Positions 31,435 through 42,686 of a stretch of 64,000 bases of DNA are shown in pieces. The DNA lies in assembly GCA_019775845.1 (NCBI GenBank), contig JADQAV010000015.1, forward strand, positions 992,001-1,056,000, in the 5' to 3' direction. This DNA is from Myrmaecium sp. VS I D KN 1. Taxonomy: Eukaryota > Ascomycota > Dothideomycetes > Valsariales > Valsariaceae. A program made the position numbers and the translations under genes. Every line of letters starts with the position of its first letter. Position 1 is the first letter of the stretch. The notes below the pieces were generated by a model, which ran no database searches, was not told where the DNA came from, and saw nothing but the letters and a program-made list of their open reading frames with translations.

Positions 31435-33081
31435 ATACATCCCAAGTGTAGTGGTACGGGGATTCACCGCATGTTTTTTATCCCTATTTCCCTCTCGTAA
31501 TGATTGGCACCGTATCAAGAAGGGAGAACAGGCCTCGAAACCCGCGCTTCACCCGCCACACAGCTGAGGTCGGGGTTGCAATCGGCATCTTTGTTCATCT
31601 CGGTCACGATCCCGATGTATGAAGGAAGAACACGCCCAGAACTCACCGCGCCGTTTCCCTCGGGCGACGAAAAGGGATCCCGACAAGGGAAAAGGTATAG
31701 GGAGGATTGCGGAGATCGATCACGGTCTGCTGCTACTTCTAAGCAGTCTGTCCTGCACAGCACTACACTGCACGGATACCTGCACCCGTGCCCGCATCCT
31801 CACCCGGTTTGTGTGATTGGGTTCGCTTTTCCTGTTCCGAGGAGTCTTCCAAGGCACATTTCCAGGGTGCAACGGAGAAGGGAGAAGGACCCGAAGGTGT
31901 TTCAAACCGCTGGCGGGGGGAGGGGCTCCGAGGCGAAGAGTGCGAGCGTACGTCTCTTCCCTCGAACAAAACGCAAAGAAATACAAAAAATCACTGTTGA
32001 ATCTGTACAAGCCTGCGCGCATGCCTAGTTGATGGTGGAAGTGACGTTGAAAGCGAGACGTTATGTACTTCTTGTGGTAAGGTGAAGGGATCTTAGAAGG
32101 GAATTCAGTACACATGCGAGCCATGCGTGCGCGTGAAGCACTGTCGCCATACCCATGTCGCAGTAGGAGGAAAGAGCATAGAAAGGCTACCCTTCAGATG
32201 TCGTAGTCGGAGTAGTAGTCAAGATAAGCACCGTATTCATTCTCACAGTCCGATGGGTCGATATTCCCGAGAAATGAACCAAGCAAATGATAATGAATTG
32301 AGAAAGGAGACACCAAGAACGGTAGATTTACAATAGAAGATAAGATGTATATTAGGACGTTCTAAAGACTTTGCGTGATGATAATAATAACATTAACAAC
32401 ATGACAATGATGATGGAAACATAAACATAAGGGTGTGTTTTCTTTTTTTCGTTGGTCTTTTCGTTGGTCAACGTTGGAAGAAAACAAATTAGGTAAAAAG
32501 ACATAACAGAACAGAAGAGAGATAGGTCTCTTCTTATCTTCCCTTTTACCAACCCTCCCATCGTCGTCGTCGTGGTAGTAGAATAAAGGACCGACCGAAG
32601 AGGGACCGATTGACTATGCGGCCGGGAAAGGAAAAAGAGGAAGAGGAAAAAGGACTTCAGGAGAAGGGGAAGGGTGGGTATGATGGATGATGGGATATTA
32701 TTTCTGTCAAGGGAAGAGAAAAAGGACGATAGCCCGGAAACGCCGTCGCACCGGATATTATTATGTGTGTAGTGGTGGTGGCGGAGTGTGAGTTGTGTCT
32801 CAGGTCTTGCAAGTAAAAGACGTTTCCCTCTGCTTCTTCTTTTTGGTATCAAAATCCGCTTCCCCTCGCGTGCTGCGCCCACTTTCACCGAAAGAGAGAC
32901 CCATGTCCTCCGTCTGCTTCTCACACCACAGGGTAAGCCATAGCTTTCTTGACAGAGCTTGCGAGATCCTTTTTCTCGTCGCAAAATCGTACACAGGCAA
33001 ACCCACTGCCACCGTAACGCGAATCGTCGCCCCACGTTCCTCGACTCCGGATCCGAGCAAAACATTGACGGCGTAAAGCGT
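31435..33081. other. convergent intergenic region, about 1.6 kb
   Basis: Lies between the stop of the trm140-type gene (plus) and the stop of the small membrane protein gene (minus). The right part, 32350-33080, is A/T-richer and T-rich in the minus direction with CCATCGTCGTCGTCG-type short repeats near 32545-32575; it may be a long 3' untranslated region of the minus-strand gene. A 281-codon minus frame at 32352-33197 is out of register with that small gene and is low in complexity, so I do not call it. Confidence 0.4.
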
Positions 33082-33279
33082 TTACACGGTGGAACGGTTG
33101 GCCCTCCGCTGGGAAAGCTTCTTGTGGATGAAGAGACCGATGAGAAGGATACCGACGGCACCGAGAATGCAGAACACGAGGATGACACCGGGCTCACGAG
33201 CAGCCCAGTTGGAACGCTTCATCAGGTGGTTGACAGCGGCTTCGCTGCGAGCGACGAGGGAGGTGTTGATGGCGGCCAT
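33082..33279 (-). CDS. tiny conserved one-helix membrane protein (65 aa)
   Basis: A single 65-codon frame, MAAINTSLVARSEAAVNHL, then KRSNWAAREPGVILVFCILGAVGILLIGLFIHKK with one strong membrane helix (about residues 29-51) and a basic C-terminal tail (KKLSQRRANR). The N-W-x-A-R/K-x-P-G-V-I-x-V-F pattern before the helix recurs in small uncharacterised membrane proteins across filamentous ascomycetes, from memory of the family. The basic tail after the helix favours a lumenal or outside N-terminus. A leader intron is likely: CTTTCCAG ends at 33296, with a GCTAAC branch site at 33318-33323, and a possible 5' splice site GTACGC lies at 33548-33553. Function unknown. Confidence 0.75.
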   Translation of the reverse strand: MAAINTSLVARSEAAVNHLMKRSNWAAREPGVILVFCILGAVGILLIGLFIHKKLSQRRANRSTV

Positions 33280-33295
33280 TGTGATTAATTAAGGT

Positions 33296-33553
33296 CTGGA
33301 AAGGGAGAGAGGTAAACGTTAGCATATGCATGTCCCAGACGATTTCGGATGCAGTGCAACCGGCCACGGCGGAAGCAACAATGGTGACAATCGCCATCCG
33401 TCGAGGGTGGTGGCATGATGCGGAGAGACGTCATGCGAGATACAGCAGCGACGGCGGATGCAGCACCGACGATTGCGCCGTGGGCTCGCAGTGCGCAGGG
33501 AGCAGGGTGCGTGCGGCAGATGACGGAGGGATGATGGATTGGTTCGAGCGTAC
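33296..33553 (-). other. probable leader intron of the small membrane protein gene
   Basis: On the minus strand the stretch starts CCGAAG|GTACGCTC, contains TGCTAACG close to its end and finishes CCCTTTCCAG|ACC, 17 nt upstream of the ATG. The 3' splice site and branch site are convincing; the 5' splice site is the nearest good candidate and may be another. Confidence 0.5.
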
Positions 33554-33822
33554 CTTCGGTAGACTTCGGGATTAAAACGAGTAGTAAGAGGTACGAAGGA
33601 ACGAGATAGTTGTCGTATGGAAGAAGCTGATCCGAGAGGGTGTTGAGGGCGATGGCGGCGACCAGTTAGCGCATGTAGAGATTGAGCGAGGATGCGAGGC
33701 GACTCCGACGTGCGAGCAACGAACGCAGGGCGACGGGCGGGAGATACGTATATGTACGTGGGTGGGACGGGGAGGGGAGAGGCTAAGAAGGGTGGAAAAG
33801 GTTTTTGGTGTGGGCGCGTGCA

Positions 33823-33830
33823 ATTATAAA
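33823..33830 (-). promoter_or_regulatory. TATA-like box for the small membrane protein gene
   Basis: TTTATAAT on the minus strand, followed downstream by a C/T-rich run (CTTTTCCACCCTTCTTAGCC) that looks like a transcription start and leader. Consistent with a transcript that starts near 33800 and is spliced across 33296-33553. Confidence 0.4.
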
Positions 33831-36800
33831 GGTGGGAGGTGGGAAGTGGGAAGGGGAGCTTGGATTTCGGGAACCGGCAAAAAATGAGTGATTTTTTGTC
33901 GAATTTCCACGGGGAGGTGAGCCAACGACCAGGACGGCGCAAATCTCGCGGGACGTTCGGAACAACCGCCACGCGAAACGAACGAACGAACGAACGGCGG
34001 GTGAAGGAAGAAGAGGAGGAAGAAGAAGAAACAGAAGAGAGAGCGCAAGAAGGATAGGGCCAGAAGCAGTGCCGTAGTTAGAGGGTGAGGATAGTTTGTT
34101 TTTCACTTACCTTCGCGATAAAAAGGACGACCTCAATGTTTCCTTGGGATTTGTAGACGGGGAGCGCAATCCGTGGAGTTGGCGGGAGTTGGCGTGCTGT
34201 GGTGAGGCCCGTCCGGCCTGTGGTTGGTGGTGGTGTTGATGAGTGATCGGGAGTGCACTGGGCTTGCTGGGCTAGTCCGGCCGACTGGCGTGGGAGGAGG
34301 GGCAGGAGCGAGCAGCGAGGGATGAGCCTACGGGGCACCGCAGCTTGAACTGGGAGCACTGCAATCCTTACCGACATGGGTTTAGGAGCCTCCGTCCTAA
34401 TAGTCGGCGTAACTGTGTGAGCGATTATTCTGAGGAGAATCTAACCGCGAGCAGCAGCGAGGCAAGCAGGCGGTCAAGCCGGTGGGCGGACAGGCGGGCG
34501 GGTGCACGGTGGTGGTGAATTCGATTTGCGGTGGGCAATGGGAAACGGGCCAGACGGAACCTTCGGAACTGTTATCGGGCCACCCGCACTCAGACCGCTT
34601 GCGGCATGGACCGCTCGACTTCGCACCGCAAGCGGGCAGGAGCGTCGCCGTCCAACCTCAGGCGAGGCCCCCCGGCCTGGGTGAGCGCCGCCGACGGTGC
34701 GTGCGGACTGGAGTGAACGGGCAGGGACGCTAGGCCTGCCACTGGGCCAAATAATGCCGCGGCGACACCCAAGCTCTCTCTGAGGTACCTTCACCTGACG
34801 CTGACGAGCGAGCCCGCCAGTAGTGCTTGTCACCAGCGCGTCAGACAGGAGCCGTGGAGCTAACGTCGTGCCATCCGGCAGTTTCGTCCGTCAACAAGCA
34901 ACGGAAGAAAGGAATATTTACCATGAATAGTGAGAGGAGGACAAAAGTAAGCAACAAAGAGCGCTCGCCAACAACCGTCGCTCCAGAGCTGCTGATGGAG
35001 CCCAGGTAAACCTTTGTTTTAATTTAGTCGCCGTGCTAAGAAACTCAATGGCCTTTCGCCTCTCTTTGGACCGATCGAAGGTGCGAAGGTGCGAAAAGGG
35101 CTCCTCCACTCCTCCCGTCTGTTCCTGACGCCTGTCCACACTCTCCCGCCCGCCCAACGCACCCCGACGCTGCGAGCTGCACGCAATCTCTCCGCGCGGT
35201 CCCCTATCCATCTCCCAACTTTCGGCCGACGCCCAGTGTGGGTACATACACAGGAAAGGTCAGGTACAAGTCTTCCCCTAACAGGTCGTAGCCGTCTCAC
35301 CAGGGACGGACTGGAACCTGGGAGCTTCCACCGGTTCACAAGAGGGAGGTTTGCGGCAACGGGCAAGCAAGGCAAAAGCCCGCAAACGTACTCCTAGGCT
35401 GACGGGCCACCACCACCACCCAACCAAACCCTGCCAAACCAGGATGACGCAGAGGAAAGTTTCCTCACGACTCCGGACGCACTGTCATCCTCCGTCGAGC
35501 GCCAGTTATGTCATGGACCGCTGCTTATCGCTCGCAACGATCGCATTCTCACAGTTGTGCGAGGGTTGAAACTGGTGTGTGCGGTGGTGTGGATAACTAC
35601 ATTATATGTGCATGAGTGTGTGCGTAGGTATAGTAGTCGTGCTTCCATTTCATTATCCGCCCTTTTGTGAATAGTTCCTATCCGCGCAGGCTTCCATGCG
35701 AGCGAAGAGACCTGGAGAAACAGTCCCACATGCAGTCTCTTTTGTGCATCGTGCCGGATGCCCTTTTCATATCATTGACTACTACACCAATTGCCGTCCG
35801 TCCCATCATCCATCTTTTTAACTACGCCTATTACTACGGTACCATACCCACCTACCTCCCACCTTACATGGTGCGTGAAGCTTGGGAGCGTGGAGTGAGA
35901 TCGTGGAGAGAAATGGTTCGCACACACCGCACATCCATGCAGTGAGATGCTTTGCCTCGTTTGCGATTATTCTGTTATGCACCCGCCCCGTCGGCCTTTC
36001 ATTACAGGTACCCGCCTCGCTATGCCGTCTCGAGCCCGTTGCCGGGGTGAGGTTCGGCTTGCGGGTCAGGCTTTCATCTCCGGCCGTGGGGCTCGGTAGC
36101 TGATTCGCAGGGCGGCGATTGACCGCAACACCCGTCCACCAGCAGTCCGATGGTCCCGCTCCGCCTCCCGCCGGTGAGCCAACCGTTTGTGTACCACCAC
36201 CGTCTGTTGTATGTATGTACCTAGAGTATCCGTACGAGTGATGATGTTGGTTTTGACGACCATCATCGTCTCGATATTGGACATTGCCGGTCCCAGGTCC
36301 TCCCTCACGATGTCGGTTCGGCTGGGATATAACGTGCGTGATCACTTTTCAAGGCGTGGCAGGAGGACACCGCCATCTCCTCATCCATCGCTCTTACATC
36401 TACGATCTTCGAGTACGAGATGGAGCTATGGCTCACTCGCGGCCTCATCTCTTTCGATGCCCTTCCCTTCCGCGTCGCTTGGGCGCATCTGTAACCCAGG
36501 CTGCCCTTTGGCGCCTGCACTTGACGTGTATGATAGTCGGAATGCACGAAGCATTTCTTTGGGGATCCTTCACTGACCTCAGCTCGACCTTGGTGCTTCC
36601 GGAGAGTTGGCATCACTTGACGGATGGCCGGTCTATACACACAATCGAGACAATGTAACACTAACAAGTGGTAAGCTCTACATCCCATGTTCCCACGTCC
36701 AGGACCATGTTTCTGGAGTAGAAAAAGGTACGTGAAAGCTCGCGTACGCCGACAAAGAATTTCGAACCGCCGGTATCGACAAGAGTGGTCTGTATCCCTC

Positions 36801-37512
36801 CTCGCGCCCACCGTCTATTACGGTATGCAATAAAAGCTCGCACCGCTGCTCTACGCACCCAGCTATATTGTAATGCTACCAAGGACTAATGGCTGGCGTG
36901 TGAGTGGCGGGGATCGTCGTGGGGTTGTCGCGGGGCAAGGCGACATTGTGGATACGTGGGATGCTCCATACTACTACTCCATACTCCATCCGCTAGGTAA
37001 GCCTGATCCGTTTCCTTTCACACGATCGTCGTCTTCCCATAACTGCTATGAACCATTGGATTTCTCGTGGGGATGTGTTGAAGTGCAAAGCGGACGAGAC
37101 ATCCGGTATAGACGTTGCTGCCTCGATGATGAGACTGTGTGGATGAGAACCAGACTTGTATAAATTTCGCTTGAGGTAGAGATGGCTATGAGTCTTCAGA
37201 GTGTAGAATGCGTGCGAAAAAGGTGCGACGTGCCGCCTTCACACAGTTGTTTGGTGCAGCTTCATATCTCCGGGGTTTTCCCGTTGAACAGTCAATCTTC
37301 GTCTTTCCTTGTCTCAAAATTCCAACTGGAATTACTTTTCACGTTACGAACCAAGGCTCTACTGCCGGGTACACTGTCTTTCGTCTGTGTGCCTTTTCCT
37401 TGTTCTTCCGTTTGTCACGTTCGTCTCCCAGTCACCCGGCACTTCTTCCCGTATCTTCGCCGTATCAATCTTTCCCAAGTTCATCACCTTCGAGACGCAA
37501 CCACGGCCCACC

Positions 37513-40233
37513 ATGAGCTCCAACGACAGGCGCCCCGTCAAGCGGCGAAAGGAGCGTTCGTCCAAGACTGATCGATCCTCTGCTACAGTGATAGACCCGG
37601 GTGTCCAAGTGGCTTGCGACCTGCTTCGCCTTGCCAATGCTGACCTTGCAGACCTTAACGTCACGACCGCACTGGAAAAGTACACCACAGTGCTCATACA
37701 GTCTCCAGGCCACCCTTGCGCTTTCCTCAACCGTTCGATTTGCTACCTAGTCTTGGACTTCCCTCACCTCGCCGCCTCGGATGCGTACCGTGCCCTTCTC
37801 GCGGCCCAGTGGGCCAAAACCGGGGATTCCCGCACCTCCGGCATGCAACTGCTGGGCTCCTACCAGGCGTGCAGGCAAGCCGTCCTTTGCGGCGAGGATT
37901 GGGCCCTCATCCCGACCTGCTACGTGGGGGCCGGTAAGTGGAAATGGTTGGAGAAGCACCTGGCCAGCTTGGCCCTGACCCCCAGCGGCAGAAGCGCGAC
38001 TCGGACGACCCCGTCACAGACCGCGCGACGGTCCGGAGCCGCGAAGTCGGAGATGGTGCCCATCGCCAATGAAGCGATGCTTAAGGCGTACTATTTATTG
38101 GCCATTTCGCTGTGGAAGTGCGGCGGCGGCGCGATCAGAAGCGCTATGGACATGACGCACCAGGCGAGGGATCTTGCGTTCTGCGGTCCTCACGACGCCC
38201 GGCTGTTCCAGGAACTCGAGGACTTCCTGCTTTCGTACATCTTGCGTGAGGCCGCTGAGGAGCGAAAGTTGGAGCCTCGTACTGCTACAGCTGAACAAGA
38301 GGAGCAGAAGCGGAAGTCGGATATCCCGTTCGAGCAGTTGGATATTCACCAAGTCATGCTCTCGCGGTACACGAGAGCTTCCCGCGAACTTTACCCATGG
38401 GACAAGCACAGCATCACGGACGAAGGCTCTGCCGACCTTGAGCGGACCACGAATCTAGTGAAGAAGTTTACATCTGGCTGTACCCTTCTGTTTGCACACG
38501 AGGCCGGCAAGGCCCCAAAGCTGTCCTTGGGTGCGCCGAAGGCGGGAGACGAAACAGGACCACTGTTTTCCGAAGACAGTGCGTTAAACGTCGTGTCTAC
38601 TTGGAGTCCGCGTGACATGCTCGTCTGTGACATCTGTGCAGCCACCCTCAAAGTCACGGAGGATGTCATCAAGCGCGCGGAGGTGGTTGCAAAGTTTGAG
38701 TTCATGCGATACCATGGGAGGGATTTTAGTGACCGTAAGTGCTCATGGTTTCCTTGAAGTCTCGTTCCTATACTGACACCCTAGACGAGGAAGAATTTGC
38801 TGAAGTATGCTCCAAGAGCATATTCGAACAGGTATGTTAACCCTCCATAAAGTACAGCATCGCAGCGGAGAAATATCCAGATAATCACTTGATATACACA
38901 CTAGGTATATGATGCTTCTGCCCACCGACCAACCGAATGTTCACCAGACTCAGACCCTTATAAGTCTAGATGGTGGGATTCGCCACCTTATGGTGGCTTT
39001 AGAGTGTGCTCGGGCTGTTTCCATGCGGTTTTTTGCGACAATCAGTGCTATCTCAAGGCTATCAATTCGTTCCATCGCCATAACTGCAGCAGAGGCCCCG
39101 AGGATAGGATCCGAATGACAAATGCCCTCTCCTCTTACACCTTTCCTGGTGCTCCAGAAGAGCCTCGACAACTTCTTCTAAGCCTCCTTCTGAACAGGCT
39201 GCTTTCCCAGGCCATCACAACCGCTAAAAGTATGCTCGCCACGACTCAAATGAGGATTACTGACGGCGACCTTGACGCCCCACGAGGTTATGTCGCCAAT
39301 GAGGCCCAGGCAAGGGCTGCAGTGGAGTCATTCCGCGATGACAGGACAAAGCCCACGTACGACATTTTTCCGGAGCTGAATACAGCGGGTCGTGGCCAGA
39401 TGGACAGACCGGACAACCTCATCGCATGGTCCTTCAACGTCCATGTTCGTCAACCAATCAACGCGCTAGCCTCGCTCGGTGGTCCTGCCGTTGCAATGGA
39501 CATCACCCGTTTCGACGGCTGGATGCTACAGACGCTCATCGCAAAACTGGACGCAGGAATGCGAATTTCCCCTTGTGGCCGTTTCCAGAAGACCATCGGA
39601 CCCAATGGCGAGACCGTTGCAGAAACGCACGCGAGTTGCGACAGCGCACATCGCCGCTGCTGCTCACAAACCCGTGCCGAGTGGGACAGGTCGCCGCCGT
39701 CCGAACACGCCACGCCGAAGTTCTGGCTCGCTTCTTTCCATCCGCTGAGCAACCTCATCCGCCCGGCCGAGGGAAGGGAGATTCCCAATGTCAAGTTGGA
39801 GACGAAAGGCCAGACGCTTCGTTGCCATCGCCTTCAGGCGGTTCTCCAGCCGAGCACGTCCTTTCTAGATGGCCAAGTTCAGAGCGACAAGGATGGCGAT
39901 GCGCTTGCCAACCGCGCCACGGCATACAAGCTCGTCAGAGAGGCTGAAGCTCCGAGGTTCGGACGGAACGAAGCTGCGTCCGTAAATCTTCTTGCTCGCT
40001 GCGGAGACGATTGCACGGGCGGCAGCAAGTGCACTTCAACCGGTGATATCGACGATGCCAACGGGAATGGGGATCCGATGGAGGTCGATAACCTGTCCGT
40101 CCCACCCGTGTCGATTGACCAGCAGGACGCAGACGAGAGCATGTCGCTGTGCGAAGAGGACCACGTCCTTTGTGAACAAGACAACCGTCAAGGCGGACCG
40201 TGCCCATGGGAAGGAGTGGAGTTAGCCAAGTAA
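37513..40233 (+). CDS. TPR and MYND-like zinc-finger protein
   Basis: Exons 37513-38734, 38785-38831 and 38905-40233 give 865 residues. The N-terminus is a basic patch (RRPVKRRKERSSK), then a TPR-like pair (ACDLLRLANADLADLNVTTA, CAFLNRSICYLVLDFPHLAA) near residues 35-100. Two zinc-type segments follow: VCDICAATLK near 371 and CSGCFHAVFCDNQC..HRHNC near 458-483, the second spaced like the last part of a MYND finger. This arrangement resembles fungal SET/MYND (SMYD-like) proteins, but I cannot find the SET signature NHSCxPN, so it may be a degenerate or methyltransferase-dead member. The C-terminal third is acidic with scattered Cys. The ATG at 37513 is chosen because sequence upstream is C/T-rich leader. 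Function unknown. Confidence 0.75.
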
Positions 40234-41007
40234 TTCAGCACCAGGTATAACCACCTAACATACTTGGTATTACTCTCCAGCTGTCTTCCTACAGTAGGTA
40301 CCTAGAGCGTCACACGTTGCTACTGACCAAGAGAGGAGAGGGGCGGGGCCATACGTCTTGAAGCCACTTCTCTCCCCACTCACTTTTCTCTATTTGCTCC
40401 TGAGTCGTCTTTTCTCCCTCTCGCCCTTTCTTCTTGGGTTTCTCCTTCTTCTTTCTGTTTCTGTTTTTTGAGGACGGATCCAATATCCAGGCACGAATTG
40501 GCATGCCTTTTCTTTTCCTACTTCTTCCCTTTCTCTTCTCCTTTACGTTTGCAACCGGCGAAGTACGGATCTTCAAGGTCCCGTCTTGTACCGCATGACA
40601 CCTTTGAAGATTCTCAGAAGCAAACCCGTAATCAGCTGCCTTTTTAGATTTGGACCATGGGCGGCCCTGCACGCGCTTGGTATGTTCCAGCCGGAGAGGA
40701 TGACATGATCAGGGTGACCTAGCTCAGCAACTTGGAAATAGTAGGGCCTTTAATACAACTACAAACGTGCACCTGAAGCACGAAGAGAATGGGCGCTACT
40801 GAAACGCCTATGTACAGGTGAAAAAAGTGCGGAAAAGAAAAGATACCGACGACCGACACCGTAAGCACGTTAGTGAAAGCAAGGGAAAGCGGTTCCACAA
40901 CCTCCAAGCTCTTACATACAACCCTTTGATCACCACTGCCAAATGATAGTCACACATTCTTGAATAACAGGAACCTCCTCAGTTCCGCTCTACGGCACCC
41001 CGCGCAT
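40234..41007. other. convergent intergenic region
   Basis: About 770 bp between the stop of the TPR/MYND gene and the stop of sdhB. A minus-strand frame at 40310-40672 is very rich in Lys, Arg and Glu (A/G-rich strand) with no domain I recognise and no clear start or splice partner; I leave it as a weak candidate only. A TACAGTA word lies at 40290-40296. Confidence 0.4.
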
Positions 41008-42112
41008 TTAGGCGAAAGCCATGCTCTTCTTGATTTCGGCAATAGCAAGTGCAGGGTTGAGACCCTTGGGGCAAGTGCGGGAGCAGTTCAAGATCGTGTG
41101 GCAACGGTACAAAGACATGGAGTTGTTGAGCGCGTCTTTACGTTCGGCTGTCCTCTCATCGCGGGAGTCGGCAATCCAGCGGTAAGACTGGAGAAGGACG
41201 GCAGGACCAAGGTACTCCTCGCTGTTCCACCAGTAAGACATGCAAGATGTGCTGCAGCAGGCGCAGAGGATGCATTCGTAAAGACCGTCGAGCTTCTTGC
41301 GGTCCGCCTTGGATTGGCGGATTTCACGACCCTGTTGAGATTCGATGAGCAACCAGACTTAGAAATAAACTTTGAAAATATGCTCCTTCCTCCCTACTTA
41401 CATCTGCCGGGGGAGTATCGCGTTGCAGGTAAGGCTTGATACTGCGGTATTGTTTGTAGAAGTGGGTCAAGTCGGGAACAAGATCTTTAACGACGTAAGT
41501 GTGAGGGAGGGGGTAAATGCGCGATTCCTTGGCTGTGTCGGTAGGGATACGGCCTACGGGTATAGAATCAGCAATCATTCCCTCGCGGAGTGGAGAGCCA
41601 TAGTGGCGAACTGGGAAGGCGTACATAGGCAGGCCAGGGTGTTGACACCGTCAATGTTCATGGCGCAGCTGCCGCAGATACCCTCTCTGCAGCTCCTTCG
41701 GAATGTCAAGGTGGGATCGATCTCGTTCTTGATCCGGATGAGAGCGTCGAGCATCATGGGTCCGGTCTTGTTCAGGTCCAATGTGTAAGTCTGCATGCGA
41801 GGCTTGGCCGTCGGTTCATCCGGATTCCAACGGTAGATCTGGAAGGTCTTGATTCTGGCATCCTTGTCCGGCCTGGGCTCCTTGATGGTAGGAGTCTTCG
41901 AGGACGGGGTGACGGGCGTGCTCTGGGATGTCTTTTCGCTGAATTGGGCAATGGGCTCGACAGAGGCAAACCCTCTGCTGAAGACGGACGGAACACCGGC
42001 TGCAGAGAGAAGGAAGGTCAGTATGCCAGCAGAGGTGGAGGTCGTTCATGGAGTCCTCATGCTTACCAGAGCGCCTGAACGCCAACCGGGACAAAGCACG
42101 AGTGGTAGCCAT
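41008..42112 (-). CDS. sdhB: succinate dehydrogenase iron-sulfur subunit (complex II)
   Basis: Minus-strand exons 42067-42112, 41625-41999, 41402-41553 and 41008-41331 give 298 residues, all joins in frame. The N-terminus [15 protein letters not shown] is a mitochondrial presequence. The 2Fe-2S motif is [16 protein letters not shown], the 4Fe-4S motif [11 protein letters not shown] and the 3Fe-4S motif [17 protein letters not shown], all intact. The protein passes electrons from SdhA to ubiquinone in the inner membrane. The His of RCHTI (residue 269) that lines the quinone site is conserved. The residue just after the 4Fe-4S motif, proline in the homologues I know (position 225 in Botrytis numbering), is methionine here (residue 222); see findings. 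Confidence 0.96.
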
Positions 42113-42686
42113 TATCGCAGAGGGGAGATTTCTGGGGCGAGAGGTGGTGGAGTAGGAGAGCGTGGAGGTGAGTTTCTGGCTGCTTTGCGGGAGTTCAGAT
42201 GCGCCTCCAGTTACTAAGTAGTTTTGTCTGGCCGCTGATTGGCGGATCCGGCGTCGATTACCGAACGATGCCGAACTTCTTTTCTTTCGCCTTCATGGTT
42301 GATCCTCGGCTTCTGACGTCCCCATCAAGTCATCGCCTCAAGCAGAGTCAGTATAATAAATACCTCAATACATACTATGTGCTATGTGACTGAACATATA
42401 TTTTCAGACTGCATGGCTATATACTCGTTATCATTTTGACCGATTGTAGCCAGGCTATATCAAGATAATGCCTGCATACCTCTCTTCCTCAGCACCTCTC
42501 GCATTCCAGGATATCTCTGGCTCGGCGGTTTTCGGAGAACACCGCATCACCAGCAAATCCGTCATGCATTACTGGCACCTGTTTGTTGTTCGAGACACCT
42601 AACTCCCCATTGGTCCGCTCCGCGGGAATTCAGCCTTTCCATCCCGCAACTCACCAAACAACCCCTCCTTTCTCGACCATTCGGTC
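42113..42686. promoter_or_regulatory. divergent intergenic region between sdhB and the HAD phosphatase gene
   Basis: About 570 bp between two start codons. It includes an A/T-rich stretch at 42345-42450. No TATA box placed at a convincing distance and no extra frame that looks real. Confidence 0.45.

Larger units (their letters stand above)
33280..37512. other. about 4.2 kb without a convincing protein gene
   Basis: The left 600 bp is the promoter and spliced leader of the small membrane protein gene. A minus-strand frame at 34078-34377 (MSVRIAVLPVQ.., ending in FIAK|GTAAGTG) could be a first exon with a mitochondrial-like N-terminus, but I find no matching second exon. The rest (34400-37200) holds only short overlapping frames. 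A (GAAC)n run of about four copies lies at 33972-33989. The right 300 bp is C/T-rich and leads into the TPR/MYND gene. A noncoding RNA gene in this space cannot be excluded. Confidence 0.4.

Noticed and set aside
32352-33197. 281-codon minus-strand frame
   Set aside because: It overlaps the small membrane protein gene in another register, is Ser- and Thr-rich without any domain, and covers A/T-rich 3' sequence. The 65-codon frame has the much better protein character.
34078-34377. Possible first exon (MSVRIAVLPVQ..) with a GTAAGT site
   Set aside because: The N-terminus and 5' splice site are attractive, but no second exon with protein character follows within several hundred bases; it may be a leader or a chance frame.
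40310-40672. 120-codon Lys/Arg/Glu-rich minus frame
   Set aside because: Purine-rich composition explains the open frame, it lacks a convincing start or splice partner, and it lies between two 3' ends. I could not rule it out completely.
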